41,509 bases of DNA, from positions 1-41,509 of the forward strand of contig JAIPJW010000012.1 in the NCBI GenBank assembly GCA_021734075.1. Reading direction: 5' to 3'. Below the pieces are notes generated by a model. It searched no databases and was not told the origin of the DNA. It saw only the letters and a program-made list of their open reading frames with translations. Position numbers and translations under genes: made by a program. The stretch's first letter is position 1. The number at the start of each line of letters is the position of its first letter. Of this stretch, positions 1-8,138 are shown one piece after another. This DNA comes from Cephaloticoccus sp. (GTDB lineage: Bacteria > Verrucomicrobiota > Verrucomicrobiia > Opitutales > Opitutaceae).

Positions 1-1
1 C

Positions 2-2356
2 GAGCGCGTGGAAATCGTAAAGGGTCCCGCTTCGGTGTTCTTCGGCCAGGGCTATCCCGGCGGTGTCATCAACTACATCACCAAGCGCCCGCAGTTCTCG
101 AAGATCCCCACGACCTTCAGCTACCAGATCAACAGCAACAGTGGCCAGAAGCTGGTCGTTGACCACAACGCCATGCTCTCCAAGAAGGCCGCCTTCCGGA
201 TCGTTGGTGCCTGGGAAGACACCCAGGGCGAACGCCGCTTTGAGTATCGCAAGAACGTCAACATCACCCCGTCGCTGACCCTGCGTCCGACAGACAAGCT
301 GACGATCACCCTCGAGCTCGAATACCTGAAGGAACGCTTCAACCAGAACGACTACGATTGGATCTTCTCCGACTGGGCCGGCTGGAAAGCCGCGCATGGC
401 ACGGTGGGCAGCAGCCGCTACACCAACTATGCCGCCTACATCGCCGACAAGCGCACCTCCACCGGCAATCTGTCGATGCCGGCCTACACCACCATCGAGC
501 GCGGTGCCTACTACACCGACGCCAGTGGCAATGTGATCAAGGATGATGGGTTCAACTACACGTCCCGCGGTGCCTACACTGAGAACGAGGTTGAAACCTT
601 CTCGGTCCAGGCCGACTTCGCGCCCTTTGAATGGCTGGACGGTCGTTATGTCTACACCAATGACAACAGCCGCTATGACTCCGTGGAAGGTCTCACGACC
701 CCCTACGCCGACGCCATGCACTGGAACGTCAACGCTGGCTCCACCGCCGGTTACTACCGCATCACCGAGACCCACCAGCTCGACTTGATCTTCAAGTTCG
801 ATCTGTTCGGCATCAGCAACAAGCTCCTCGCCGGTTACCAGCGCAGTGACTATATCCAGCAGTATAATTCGAATGATCCGCTGTTCACCCGTTGGTATGG
901 CCACGTCCCCGGTGTCACCAATGCGATCGCCAATCCCGGCGGCGCAGCGGCGATCCTCGGTGGTTCCGGCGGTCAGGTGCCCGTCAATCAGGTCATCCGT
1001 GACCGCAACGGCAACATCAAGACCATCAGCCAGGTTTACTCAAACTTCGATCCGGGCTTTGAAGAGTATCCCGACATCAGCGTGGTTCTGCCCGTGGACC
1101 GTGTGTTGCTTGATGCCTACAAGCCCCTGATCTCGGGTGCCTACCTCAACTGGCAGGCTTCGCTGCTCGACAATCGTCTCGATGTCATCGCCGGTTACCG
1201 CCGCGAGTGGCGTCAGGAAGAGGGTCAGTTCCTGATCACCAACTTCCCCTGGTATATCACTCCTCCTACTGCGTGGGAAGACACCGTGACCTACCCGGAA
1301 AACGTCTGGTCCTACTCCAAGAACTACTCGAAGACCAACTGGTATAAGCAGCACGGTGACTCCTGGATGGGCGGCGCCTCGTTCGCCCTCACCAAGGAAA
1401 TCAACCTCTACGCTTCGATCTCGAAGACCTTCAAGTTCAACACCGGCACCAAGTCGGGTATCTGGCCCGGCGATGAAGTGCAAGTCTACCAAAGCGCCCT
1501 CAATCACGGCGGCGGTTCCTACCAATACCTCGGCCAGACGATCACGTCAACGGCCCAGGCTATTGCCAGTCAGGCCGCTCGCGGTGCCTACGACAACGTG
1601 GACAACGAGTCCGGCATGAACTGGGAAGTCGGCGCCAAGATGAGCACCGAGGACAACAAGATTGTCGGCACGGTGTCCTTCTTCCGCGCCGAGCGCACCA
1701 ACCAACGGTTGGATGACGGCGCCAAGCAGTCCAATGCGGAAGAGCCCTACAACTACAGCACCACGCTGTTCACCCCGGGCACCATCGGTTACAACACGCG
1801 TAACTTCCGCTGGCGCACCACCGAGTTGAAGAACCGGATCGAAGGTGCGGAAGCCGAGGTCATCTGGACGCCAATGCGCAACTACCAGGCCGTCATCAAC
1901 GGTTCCTGGCTGTGGACCGCCAAGACCGTCTATGACAAGACCCGCTTTGCCCCCGGCACCGCTGGTTACAACAACTACAGTGCGGCAGCCAAGATCGCGG
2001 CGGACATCTACTACAACGCCCGCATCGAGAACGTCCCTGAGTATCGTTTGAACATGTTCCACAAATACACGTTCACCGATGGTCCGGCCCGTGGTGCTTC
2101 CATTGGTCTGGGTATCCGTTACTCCTCCGAGACCGTCATCAGCCGGTCGGTTGACTGGAATCCGCTCAACGGCGGGGCCCAATCCGGCGACTACCTGGTG
2201 TTCGACGTCACGGCCAGCTACCCGTGGGAACTGCTTGGTTACAAGATCAAGAGCTCCATTGGTATCTACAACGCCACCGACGAGGACTACATGGAAGGCC
2301 GCAACGTCTTCTCCCCGGCCCGCAACTGGCTGTTCACCAATACCGTCACCTTCTAA
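2..2356 (+). CDS. TonB-dependent outer-membrane receptor, 5'-truncated by window edge
   Basis: This is the C-terminal part of an outer-membrane beta-barrel that would import a ligand using TonB energy. The reading frame is open from base 2, and its first residues, ERVEIVKGPASVFFGQG followed by PGGVINYITKRP, are the typical second half of a TonB plug domain. The signal peptide, TonB box and first half of the plug therefore lie upstream of the window. The remaining ~780 residues are rich in alternating aromatic and polar stretches, as in a 22-strand barrel, and end in the expected aromatic residue (NTVTF). The GTG at base 8 is internal, not a start. The ligand (siderophore, glycan or cobalamin) cannot be told from the sequence. 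A strong terminator follows within 40 nt, so this gene ends its transcript. Confidence 0.93.
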   Translation, partial: ERVEIVKGPASVFFGQGYPGGVINYITKRPQFSKIPTTFSYQINSNSGQKLVVDHNAMLSKKAAFRIVGAWEDTQGERRFEYRKNVNITPSLTLRPTDKLTITLELEYLKERFNQNDYDWIFSDWAGWKAAHGTVGSSRYTNYAAYIADKRTSTGNLSMPAYTTIERGAYYTDASGNVIKDDGFNYTSRGAYTENEVETFSVQADFAPFEWLDGRYVYTNDNSRYDSVEGLTTPYADAMHWNVNAGSTAGYYRITETHQLDLIFKFDLFGISNKLLAGYQRSDYIQQYNSNDPLFTRWYGHVPGVTNAIANPGGAAAILGGSGGQVPVNQVIRDRNGNIKTISQVYSNFDPGFEEYPDISVVLPVDRVLLDAYKPLISGAYLNWQASLLDNRLDVIAGYRREWRQEEGQFLITNFPWYITPPTAWEDTVTYPENVWSYSKNYSKTNWYKQHGDSWMGGASFALTKEINLYASISKTFKFNTGTKSGIWPGDEVQVYQSALNHGGGSYQYLGQTITSTAQAIASQAARGAYDNVDNESGMNWEVGAKMSTEDNKIVGTVSFFRAERTNQRLDDGAKQSNAEEPYNYSTTLFTPGTIGYNTRNFRWRTTELKNRIEGAEAEVIWTPMRNYQAVINGSWLWTAKTVYDKTRFAPGTAGYNNYSAAAKIAADIYYNARIENVPEYRLNMFHKYTFTDGPARGASIGLGIRYSSETVISRSVDWNPLNGGAQSGDYLVFDVTASYPWELLGYKIKSSIGIYNATDEDYMEGRNVFSPARNWLFTNTVTF

Positions 2357-2393
2357 GGTCGGTCTGATCTACAGCTAACCTAAGCCTTATCAA

Positions 2394-2427
2394 GGGCGGC
2401 TTCCTTCACCGGAAGCCGCCCTTTTTT
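2394..2427 (+). terminator. Intrinsic terminator of the TonB receptor gene
   Basis: An 11-bp perfect stem (GGGCGGCTTCC with GGAAGCCGCCC), a 6-nt loop and six T residues lie 38 nt after the receptor stop codon. This is a textbook rho-independent terminator on the plus strand. Confidence 0.93.
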
Positions 2428-2528
2428 GTGCCCGAAAGGCTTAAAGCTGAAGGGTTATGGCCTTGCCCGGTGTTATTCTTGTGGAAGCCAATAGCCCTTT
2501 GACCCAAATTCGGGTCCGGGACTACAGG

Positions 2529-2534
2529 TATAAT
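2529..2534 (+). promoter_or_regulatory. Candidate -10 box for the lipoprotein array
   Basis: A perfect TATAAT lies 30 nt before the ATG of the first lipoprotein gene, just after the receptor terminator. A TTGACC at 2499-2504 would be the -35 box, but the 24-nt spacer is too long for a standard sigma-70 promoter. Only the -10 box is convincing. Confidence 0.4.
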
Positions 2535-2564
2535 ACGAGGTTGGTTTCGTCATTTCCCCATCCC

Positions 2565-3077
2565 ATGAAAATTTCAGCCCTCTCCACACTGGCCGCCCTT
2601 GCCGCGGGTTTGCTGATCAACACCGGTTGCGAATCGACCGGCATCTCCACCCGCATCAACGAAAAATCGGCGGTCTTTGCCACCCTGACCCTCGAACAAC
2701 AAAAATACATCCGGCAAGGTGCCGTTGAAATCGGCTACACGTCCGACATGGTTTACATGGCCCTCGGCAAACCCTCCAAGGTCAAGAGCAAGGACAGTCC
2801 CGATGGCTTGGTCGAAATGTGGACCTACAATAATTATTATCCTTCGGTAACCGCAACCCAGCTCGTTGCCGGTTCCAAATCCACCCAATCTGGCAGTTGG
2901 AATTCCGTGAATGTCGGGACCAATGATGGTCATAGCGGCGGGGCCAGTCTTTCCAGCACCGTCCAAAGCGGCCCTCGCACCGAACTGGGTTTCGCCGACA
3001 TCCCCACCCATACCCTCTATGTGTTGATGCTTAATGGTAAGGTCTTTGACCTGAAGCTCGAGCGCGATGGAGGCTGA
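2565..3077 (+). CDS. BamE/SmpA-like lipoprotein, tandem copy 1
   Basis: This encodes a 170-aa lipoprotein of unknown function. The start at 2565 (MKISALSTL) is preferred over the upstream ATG at 2457 because it gives a clean lipoprotein signal peptide ending in INTGC, with Cys22 as the lipidated residue. After it comes a conserved block (RINEKSAVFATLTLEQQKYI, then GAVEIGYTSDMVYMALGKP). Its shape, a helix followed by V-x-x-ALGKP, resembles the BamE/SmpA/OmlA fold. Next are WTYNNYYPS, a Ser/Gly-rich variable stretch, and a conserved tail ending in LKLERDGG. The next two genes are clear paralogues. The BamE link is a fold-level guess from one motif; a role in outer-membrane assembly is not shown. 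Confidence 0.85.
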   Translation: MKISALSTLAALAAGLLINTGCESTGISTRINEKSAVFATLTLEQQKYIRQGAVEIGYTSDMVYMALGKPSKVKSKDSPDGLVEMWTYNNYYPSVTATQLVAGSKSTQSGSWNSVNVGTNDGHSGGASLSSTVQSGPRTELGFADIPTHTLYVLMLNGKVFDLKLERDGG

Positions 3078-3212
3078 GCCACCCCGGCCAGGATGCCGTG
3101 CTGGCCCATTTCTCAGATTGTGTTGTCCCTGTTTACTTCCCAAAATCCACCATCATCGGTCATGCGACTGTGATTGTTTCAATCTCCCTATTGATCTGTT
3201 CCCTGTATTCAC

Positions 3213-3728
3213 ATGAATAAAAAAGTTTTCCTGTCCGGTGCCGCCTTGGTGGCGCTTGTCTTCACCGGTTGTGAATCAACCGGTATTTCCTCCCGCATCA
3301 ACGAAAAGTCCGCGGTCTTTGCCTCCCTGACGCCGGAACAACAAAAGTATATCAAGGAAGGCGCTGTTGAGGTCGGCTATACGTCCGACATGGTCTACAT
3401 GGCCCTCGGCAAGCCCTCCAAGGTCAAGCGCAAGGATAGTCCTGACGGCGTGGTCGAGATGTGGACCTACAATAATTACTATCCCACCCTGACCGCCACT
3501 TCTGTCGTGGCCAATTCCAAGTCGGTTTCGTCAAGCAATTGGAGTTCCATGAACATCGGGGGCAACGCACCGGGCCTCGGTCAATTCGCCGGCGCCAGCC
3601 TGTCCAGCACCGTCCAAAGCGGTCCGCGCACCGAACTGGGTTTCGCCGACATCCCCACCCACACCCTCTATGTGTTGATGCTCGACGGCAAAGTCTTTGA
3701 CCTGAAGCTCGAGCGCGATGGTGGCTGA
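3213..3728 (+). CDS. BamE/SmpA-like lipoprotein, tandem copy 2
   Basis: This 171-aa lipoprotein is the closest paralogue of copy 1. The signal peptide MNKKVFLSGAALVALVFTGC gives lipid-anchored Cys20. The block from ISSRINEKSAVFA to WTYNNYYPT and the C-terminal ~35 residues are nearly identical to copy 1. The middle (about residues 98-135) differs in sequence and length while keeping a Ser/Asn/Gly-rich character. The DNA similarity continues beyond the stop codon: both copies are followed by a very similar ~55 bp ending in tctcagattgtgttgtcccc. Recent tandem duplication is therefore likely. The function is unknown, as for copy 1. Confidence 0.85.
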   Translation: MNKKVFLSGAALVALVFTGCESTGISSRINEKSAVFASLTPEQQKYIKEGAVEVGYTSDMVYMALGKPSKVKRKDSPDGVVEMWTYNNYYPTLTATSVVANSKSVSSSNWSSMNIGGNAPGLGQFAGASLSSTVQSGPRTELGFADIPTHTLYVLMLDGKVFDLKLERDGG

Positions 3729-3859
3729 GTCCACCCCGACCAGGATGCCATGCTGCCCCATCTCTCAGATTGTGTTGTCCCCGAGTCCGGCCCATCTTCC
3801 GGTCTGCAGTCTATAGGCTGAAGCTTCCACCCTTCACATAGTTTGTCCCCGAATTTCTC

Positions 3860-4387
3860 ATGAATAAAAAAGTTGTCCTGTCTTGTGCCGCCTTGGCGGC
3901 GTTAGTCTTCACTGGTTGTGAATCAACCGGAGTTTCGTCCCGCATCACCGAAAAATCTTCCGTCTTCGCGGCCATGACGCCCGAACAGCAGAAGAACATC
4001 AAGGAGGGAGCCATCGAGGTCGGCTACACCGCCGACATGGTTTACATCGCCCTGGGCAAACCCACCAAGGTCAAAAGCAAGGAGAGCCCGGACGGCACGG
4101 TCGAGATGTGGACCTACAACAATTACTATCCGACCGTGACCGCGGTCGAACTCATGAACAATTCCCCGGCCGGCAATGGCAAATACAGCAGTGTCAACGT
4201 CGGCGCGAACGTCCCGAGCCACCTCGGCACCCAGGAGGGCGCCGGCTTGTCCAGCACCACGCAGAGCGGGCCTTCGACCGGCTATGGTTTTGCGGACATG
4301 CCCTCGGACACCCTCTACGTGATCATGCTCAACGGCAAAGTCTTTGAGATGAAGCTTGAGAGCACTGGCGGGGAGATGAACATCTAA
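3860..4387 (+). CDS. BamE/SmpA-like lipoprotein, tandem copy 3
   Basis: This 175-aa lipoprotein is the most diverged of the three. The signal peptide MNKKVVLSCAALAALVFTGC matches copy 2 almost residue for residue (Cys20), so copies 2 and 3 share the same N-terminus. The core motif reads DMVYIALGKPTKVKSKESPD, then WTYNNYYPT. The C-terminal region has changed to STGYGFADMPSDTLYVIMLNGKVFEMKL and ends in GGEMNI. It lacks the duplicated 3' flank of copies 1 and 2. The ATG context (ctcATGAATAAAAAAG) matches copy 2. A strong terminator follows, closing the array. Confidence 0.85.
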   Translation: MNKKVVLSCAALAALVFTGCESTGVSSRITEKSSVFAAMTPEQQKNIKEGAIEVGYTADMVYIALGKPTKVKSKESPDGTVEMWTYNNYYPTVTAVELMNNSPAGNGKYSSVNVGANVPSHLGTQEGAGLSSTTQSGPSTGYGFADMPSDTLYVIMLNGKVFEMKLESTGGEMNI

Positions 4388-4418
4388 AGCTTACGGGCGA
4401 ACTTCGCCTGCAATCATT

Positions 4419-4449
4419 AAAGGCGCACCTGAAACAGGTGCGCCTTTTT
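4419..4449 (+). terminator. Intrinsic terminator of the lipoprotein array
   Basis: The stem AGGCGCACCTG pairs with CAGGTGCGCCT across an AAA loop and is followed by a T run. Flanking A/T pairs extend it. It lies 32 nt after the stop codon of lipoprotein copy 3. Confidence 0.93.
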
Positions 4450-4548
4450 CGTGGCGTCGCTCGCCGGACCGGCCACCGGGCATGGGGCCTTCCACCCGTC
4501 TCGACACGGGGCGGTTGATTCGATAATGTCATAACCATCCCGCACTTC

Positions 4549-5385
4549 ATGACCCCCAACCCCGGAGCCCAATTTCGTGCCGCGCTGGCGGCGGAAAAAC
4601 CCCTGCAGATTGCCGGGGCCATCAATGCCTATGCCGCCCTGCTGGCCCGGCAATCCGGCTTCGCGGCCCTATATCTCTCCGGTGCCGGGGTCGCCAATCA
4701 TTCGTTGGGTATTCCCGACATCGGCGACACCACCCTCAACGATGTGGTGACCGATGCCGCGCGCATCACCCGGCGGGTCAACCTGCCCCTGTTGGTTGAT
4801 ATCGACACGGGTTGGGACAATCCGGCGACCGCCGTCAGCTCCCTGGCCGCTGTCGGGGTCGCCGCCGTGCATCTCGAGGATCAGGTTTCCGCCAAACTCT
4901 GCGGCCACCTGCCGGGCAAACAACTCGTTCCCACGGCAGAGATGGTCGCGCGCGTGCGGACCGCGGTGGCGGGCAAACCCAACCCGGACTTTGTCGTCAT
5001 GGCCCGCACGGATGCCGCGGTCGTCGAGGGCGTGCCGGCCGCGATCGCACGGGCCCAAGCCTACGTGACCGCCGGGGCCGACATGATTTTCGCCGAGGCG
5101 CTGCATACCCTCGAAGATTATCAGGCCTTCACCAAGGCGGTGAAGGTTCCGGTGTTGGCCAACCTCACCGAATTTGGCCAGACCCCCTACTTTACCGTCG
5201 GGGAGCTTCGCTCGGTCGGCGTGGCCATGGTGCTGTATCCCCTGGGCGCCTCGCGCGCCGCCGCCGCCGCTTCACTCCAAGTCTATCAAGCCATTCGGCA
5301 GGACGGCACGCAAAAGGACGTCGTCGATCTCATGCAAACCCGGGCCGGGCTCTATCAGACCCTCGGCTACACACCTCCAAAATAA
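4549..5385 (+). CDS. prpB: Methylisocitrate lyase
   Basis: This 278-aa enzyme of the isocitrate lyase/PEP mutase family cleaves 2-methylisocitrate to pyruvate and succinate, the last step of the methylcitrate cycle. The length is right for PrpB and much shorter than isocitrate lyase. The metal-binding DID (Asp84, Asp86) lies in PLLVDIDTGW, and the catalytic loop is KLCGH (Cys118, His120) in SAKLCGHLPGKQLV. It is first in a prpBCD operon, with only 6 nt separating it from prpC. The position next to a methylcitrate synthase and PrpD favours methylisocitrate lyase over other family members such as oxaloacetate decarboxylase-like enzymes. No clear promoter is visible in the 100 nt after the preceding terminator. 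Confidence 0.9.
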   Translation: MTPNPGAQFRAALAAEKPLQIAGAINAYAALLARQSGFAALYLSGAGVANHSLGIPDIGDTTLNDVVTDAARITRRVNLPLLVDIDTGWDNPATAVSSLAAVGVAAVHLEDQVSAKLCGHLPGKQLVPTAEMVARVRTAVAGKPNPDFVVMARTDAAVVEGVPAAIARAQAYVTAGADMIFAEALHTLEDYQAFTKAVKVPVLANLTEFGQTPYFTVGELRSVGVAMVLYPLGASRAAAAASLQVYQAIRQDGTQKDVVDLMQTRAGLYQTLGYTPPK

Positions 5386-5391
5386 ACCGCC

Positions 5392-6561
5392 ATGTCTGAA
5401 ACCCCAACCCCCCCAAAAAAAACCAAGAAGTCCGTCGCGCTCTCCGGCGTGCCGGCCGGCAACACCGCGCTCTGCACGGTGGGCCAATCCGGCAACGACC
5501 TCCACTACTGCGGCTACGATATTGCCGATCTTGCCGCCCAGGCCTGTTTCGAGGAAGTCGCCCATTTGCTCGTGCACGGCCACTTGCCCAATCCAGCCGA
5601 GCTCACGGCCTATCGCACCCGCCTGCAAACGCTGCGCGGTTTGCCTGCACCCCTCCGCACCGTGCTCGAACAAATCCCGGCCGGGGCCCATCCCATGGAT
5701 GTCATGCGCACGGGTTGCTCGATGCTGGGGCATCTGGAACCGGAGAGCCTTCCCGCCACTGGCGGCAATGCCGCCTCCGCTCCCGGCGCTCGATTGATTG
5801 CCGACCGCCTGCTCGCCAGCTTCCCCTCAATGCTGCTTTACTGGCACCATTACGCGACTTCCGGTCGGCGGATTGAGACGCAAACTGATGCCGCATCCAT
5901 CGCCGCGCATTTTCTGCAATTGCTCCACCAGCAAACGCCCACCGCCACCCAGGTGCACGCCTTGGATCGTTCCCTCATTCTCTATGCCGAGCATGAGTTC
6001 AATGCCTCGACCTTTGCGGCGCGCGTCATTGCGGGCACCGGCTCCGATCTCCATTCCTGCATCACCGGGGGCATCGGTGCCCTGCGCGGAGCCAAGCATG
6101 GCGGGGCCAACGAGGTCGCCCTCGCGATCATGCAGCGCTATCGCAACGCCGACGAGGCCGGGGCGGATATTCGCGAACGCGTGGCCCGCAAGGAAATCAT
6201 CATTGGTTTCGGCCATCCCGTTTACACCGTGTCCGACCCGCGCAGTGCCATCATCAAGCGGATTGCGCACGAACTTTCCCGGGAAGCCAACGATCCGGTG
6301 CTTTTCGAGATTGCCGAACGCATCGCCGCCTTCATGTGGAGCGAAAAGAGGATGTTCCCCAATCTCGATTGGTTCAGCGCGGTCGCCTACCAAAGGTTGG
6401 GCGTGCCGATCCTCATGTTTACCCCGCTGTTTGTCATGGCCCGCACCGCCGGTTGGTCCGCCCATGTGATCGAACAGCGCATCGACGGCAAAATCATCCG
6501 ACCTTCCGCCAACTACACCGGTCCCGCCCCACGCCCCTTCCCGCCCCTCGCATCACGATAA
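5392..6561 (+). CDS. prpC: 2-Methylcitrate synthase (citrate synthase family)
   Basis: This 389-aa citrate synthase-fold enzyme is expected to condense propionyl-CoA with oxaloacetate. The catalytic triad is recognisable: His236 in AKHGGANE, His275 in [13 protein letters not shown] and Asp326 in FPNLDWFSA. The motif [10 protein letters not shown] (109-118) and the short length are typical of the 2-methylcitrate synthase/citrate synthase II group. A Pro/Lys-rich stretch of ~12 residues precedes the fold. The location between prpB and prpD is the main reason to prefer methylcitrate over citrate synthase. The enzyme may also have citrate synthase activity, as is common in the family. Confidence 0.9.
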   Translation: MSETPTPPKKTKKSVALSGVPAGNTALCTVGQSGNDLHYCGYDIADLAAQACFEEVAHLLVHGHLPNPAELTAYRTRLQTLRGLPAPLRTVLEQIPAGAHPMDVMRTGCSMLGHLEPESLPATGGNAASAPGARLIADRLLASFPSMLLYWHHYATSGRRIETQTDAASIAAHFLQLLHQQTPTATQVHALDRSLILYAEHEFNASTFAARVIAGTGSDLHSCITGGIGALRGAKHGGANEVALAIMQRYRNADEAGADIRERVARKEIIIGFGHPVYTVSDPRSAIIKRIAHELSREANDPVLFEIAERIAAFMWSEKRMFPNLDWFSAVAYQRLGVPILMFTPLFVMARTAGWSAHVIEQRIDGKIIRPSANYTGPAPRPFPPLASR

Positions 6562-6585
6562 TCTTTCTCTTTCTTCTTTCTCCCG

Positions 6586-6650
6586 ATCTTTCTCCGCGGC
6601 CCGACGCGAAAGATTGGACGCAAGAGAAGGACGAAAGATTTAGCGCAAGA
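6586..6650. repeat. Direct and inverted repeats in the prpC-prpD spacer
   Basis: The 96-nt spacer holds two copies of a 19-nt motif, cgaaagattggacgcaaga (6607-6625) and cgaaagatttagcgcaaga (6632-6650), with a 25-nt period. The first can also fold back on upstream sequence (ATCTTTC at 6586-6592 with GAAAGAT at 6608-6614, plus an inner GCG/CGC). It could be a regulator site, an RNA-processing hairpin or a decayed dispersed repeat. Confidence 0.45.
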
Positions 6651-6657
6651 TTTTCCC

Positions 6658-8136
6658 ATGTCCTCCCCCATTTCCAACGTCCGCCCCGCTCCCGATCCAC
6701 TCGTCGCCGCGATCGCTGACTACGTGCTCAACGTCGAAATCACCTCCGCTGAAGCGCTCGACACCGCGCGCTGGTGCCTCGCCGACACCCTGGCCTGCGG
6801 CATCATGGCCCTCGCTTATCCCGCCTGCACCAAACTGCTCGGGCCCATCGTGCCCGGCACCACGATGCAATTTGGCGCCCGCGTCCCCGGCACTCCTTAC
6901 GAACTCGATCCGGTGCAGGCCGCCTTCAACATCGGGGCGATCGTGCGCTGGCTCGATTTCAACGACACCTGGCTCGCGGCCGAGTGGGGTCACCCGTCGG
7001 ATAATCTCGGGGCCATTCTCGCCACCGCTGATTGGTTGAGTCGCAACCAGGCCGCGGACACCCCTCTGGCCGCTTTCGGCACCCCGTTGCCCGCCCGCTC
7101 CCAACCTCTCACCGTTCGCGACGTCCTCGTCGCGATGGTCAAGGCCCACGAAATCCAGGGAGTGCTCGCCCTCGAAAATTCCTTCAACCGCGTCGGGCTA
7201 GATCACGTGCTGCTGGTGCGCATCGCTTCCACGGCCGTGACCACCGCCATGCTGGGGGGCAATCGTGATCAGGTCATCAACGCCGTTTCACACGCGTGGC
7301 TCGATGGCTCTGCCCTTCGCACCTACCGCCATGCGCCCAACACCGGTTCGCGCAAATCCTGGGCGGCCGGTGATGCCACCAGTCGTGCCGTGCGCCTCGC
7401 CCTCATCGCCCTGACCGGCGAAATGGGCTACCCCTCGGTGCTCACCGCCAAGACCTGGGGTTTTCAGGATGTCTCCTTCAAGGGTCAACCGCTGAAACTC
7501 GCCCGACCCTTCGGCAGCTATGTGATGGAAAATGTGCTCTTCAAAATTTCCTTCCCGGCGGAGTTCCACGCCCAGACCGCCGTGGAATGCGCCGTCCAGC
7601 TGCATCCCCTCGTCCAGGATCGTCTCGCGCAGATCGAACGCATCGAACTCACCACGCACGAATCCGCCATTCGCATCATCGACAAGAGTGGACCGCTGCA
7701 CAACCCGGCCGACCGCGACCACTGCCTGCAATACATGACCGCCATCGGCCTGATCTTTGGTGATCTCACCGCCGACCACTACGAGGACAAGGTGGCCGCG
7801 GATCCGCGGATCGACGCCCTGCGGGCCAAAATGACGGTCACCGAGGACAAGGACTATTCGCAGGATTACCTCGACCCCGAAAAACGCTCCATCGCCAATG
7901 CCGTGCAGGTGTTTTTCATGGACGGCACCCACACCGCCAAGGTCACGGTCGAGTATCCCATCGGCCACCGTCGCCGGCGCACCGCAGGCATTCCCCTGCT
8001 GCAAAAAAAGGCCGCGGCGGCCTTTGCCGCTCATTACGGCCAGGCTCGGGCCGCACAACTGCTGCACACCTTTGCCGATCGCAATTCACTTGAAGCCATG
8101 TCGGCAAATGAATTCGTCGCGGCTTTCGTATCCTAG
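6658..8136 (+). CDS. prpD: 2-Methylcitrate dehydratase (MmgE/PrpD family)
   Basis: This 492-aa protein of the MmgE/PrpD family would dehydrate 2-methylcitrate to 2-methylaconitate. Family landmarks are [12 protein letters not shown] near residues 40-50, [19 protein letters not shown] near 100-118, [19 protein letters not shown] near 162-180 and [15 protein letters not shown] near 297-311. The length matches PrpD (about 480-490 aa). It is third in the operon behind a 96-nt spacer with repeats. No acnD or prpF gene is present, so this is the PrpD-type rather than the AcnD/PrpF-type cycle; rehydration of methylaconitate would need an aconitase encoded elsewhere. Confidence 0.92.
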   Translation: MSSPISNVRPAPDPLVAAIADYVLNVEITSAEALDTARWCLADTLACGIMALAYPACTKLLGPIVPGTTMQFGARVPGTPYELDPVQAAFNIGAIVRWLDFNDTWLAAEWGHPSDNLGAILATADWLSRNQAADTPLAAFGTPLPARSQPLTVRDVLVAMVKAHEIQGVLALENSFNRVGLDHVLLVRIASTAVTTAMLGGNRDQVINAVSHAWLDGSALRTYRHAPNTGSRKSWAAGDATSRAVRLALIALTGEMGYPSVLTAKTWGFQDVSFKGQPLKLARPFGSYVMENVLFKISFPAEFHAQTAVECAVQLHPLVQDRLAQIERIELTTHESAIRIIDKSGPLHNPADRDHCLQYMTAIGLIFGDLTADHYEDKVAADPRIDALRAKMTVTEDKDYSQDYLDPEKRSIANAVQVFFMDGTHTAKVTVEYPIGHRRRRTAGIPLLQKKAAAAFAAHYGQARAAQLLHTFADRNSLEAMSANEFVAAFVS

Positions 8137-8138
8137 GC

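Larger units (their letters stand above)
2565..4387 (+). repeat. Tandem array of three paralogous lipoprotein genes
   Basis: Three homologous units lie head to tail with 135- and 131-nt spacers. Units 1 and 2 share coding sequence and ~55 bp of 3' flank (3078-3130 and 3729-3781). Units 2 and 3 share the start context and signal peptide. This pattern suggests two duplication steps or local gene conversion. Confidence 0.85.
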
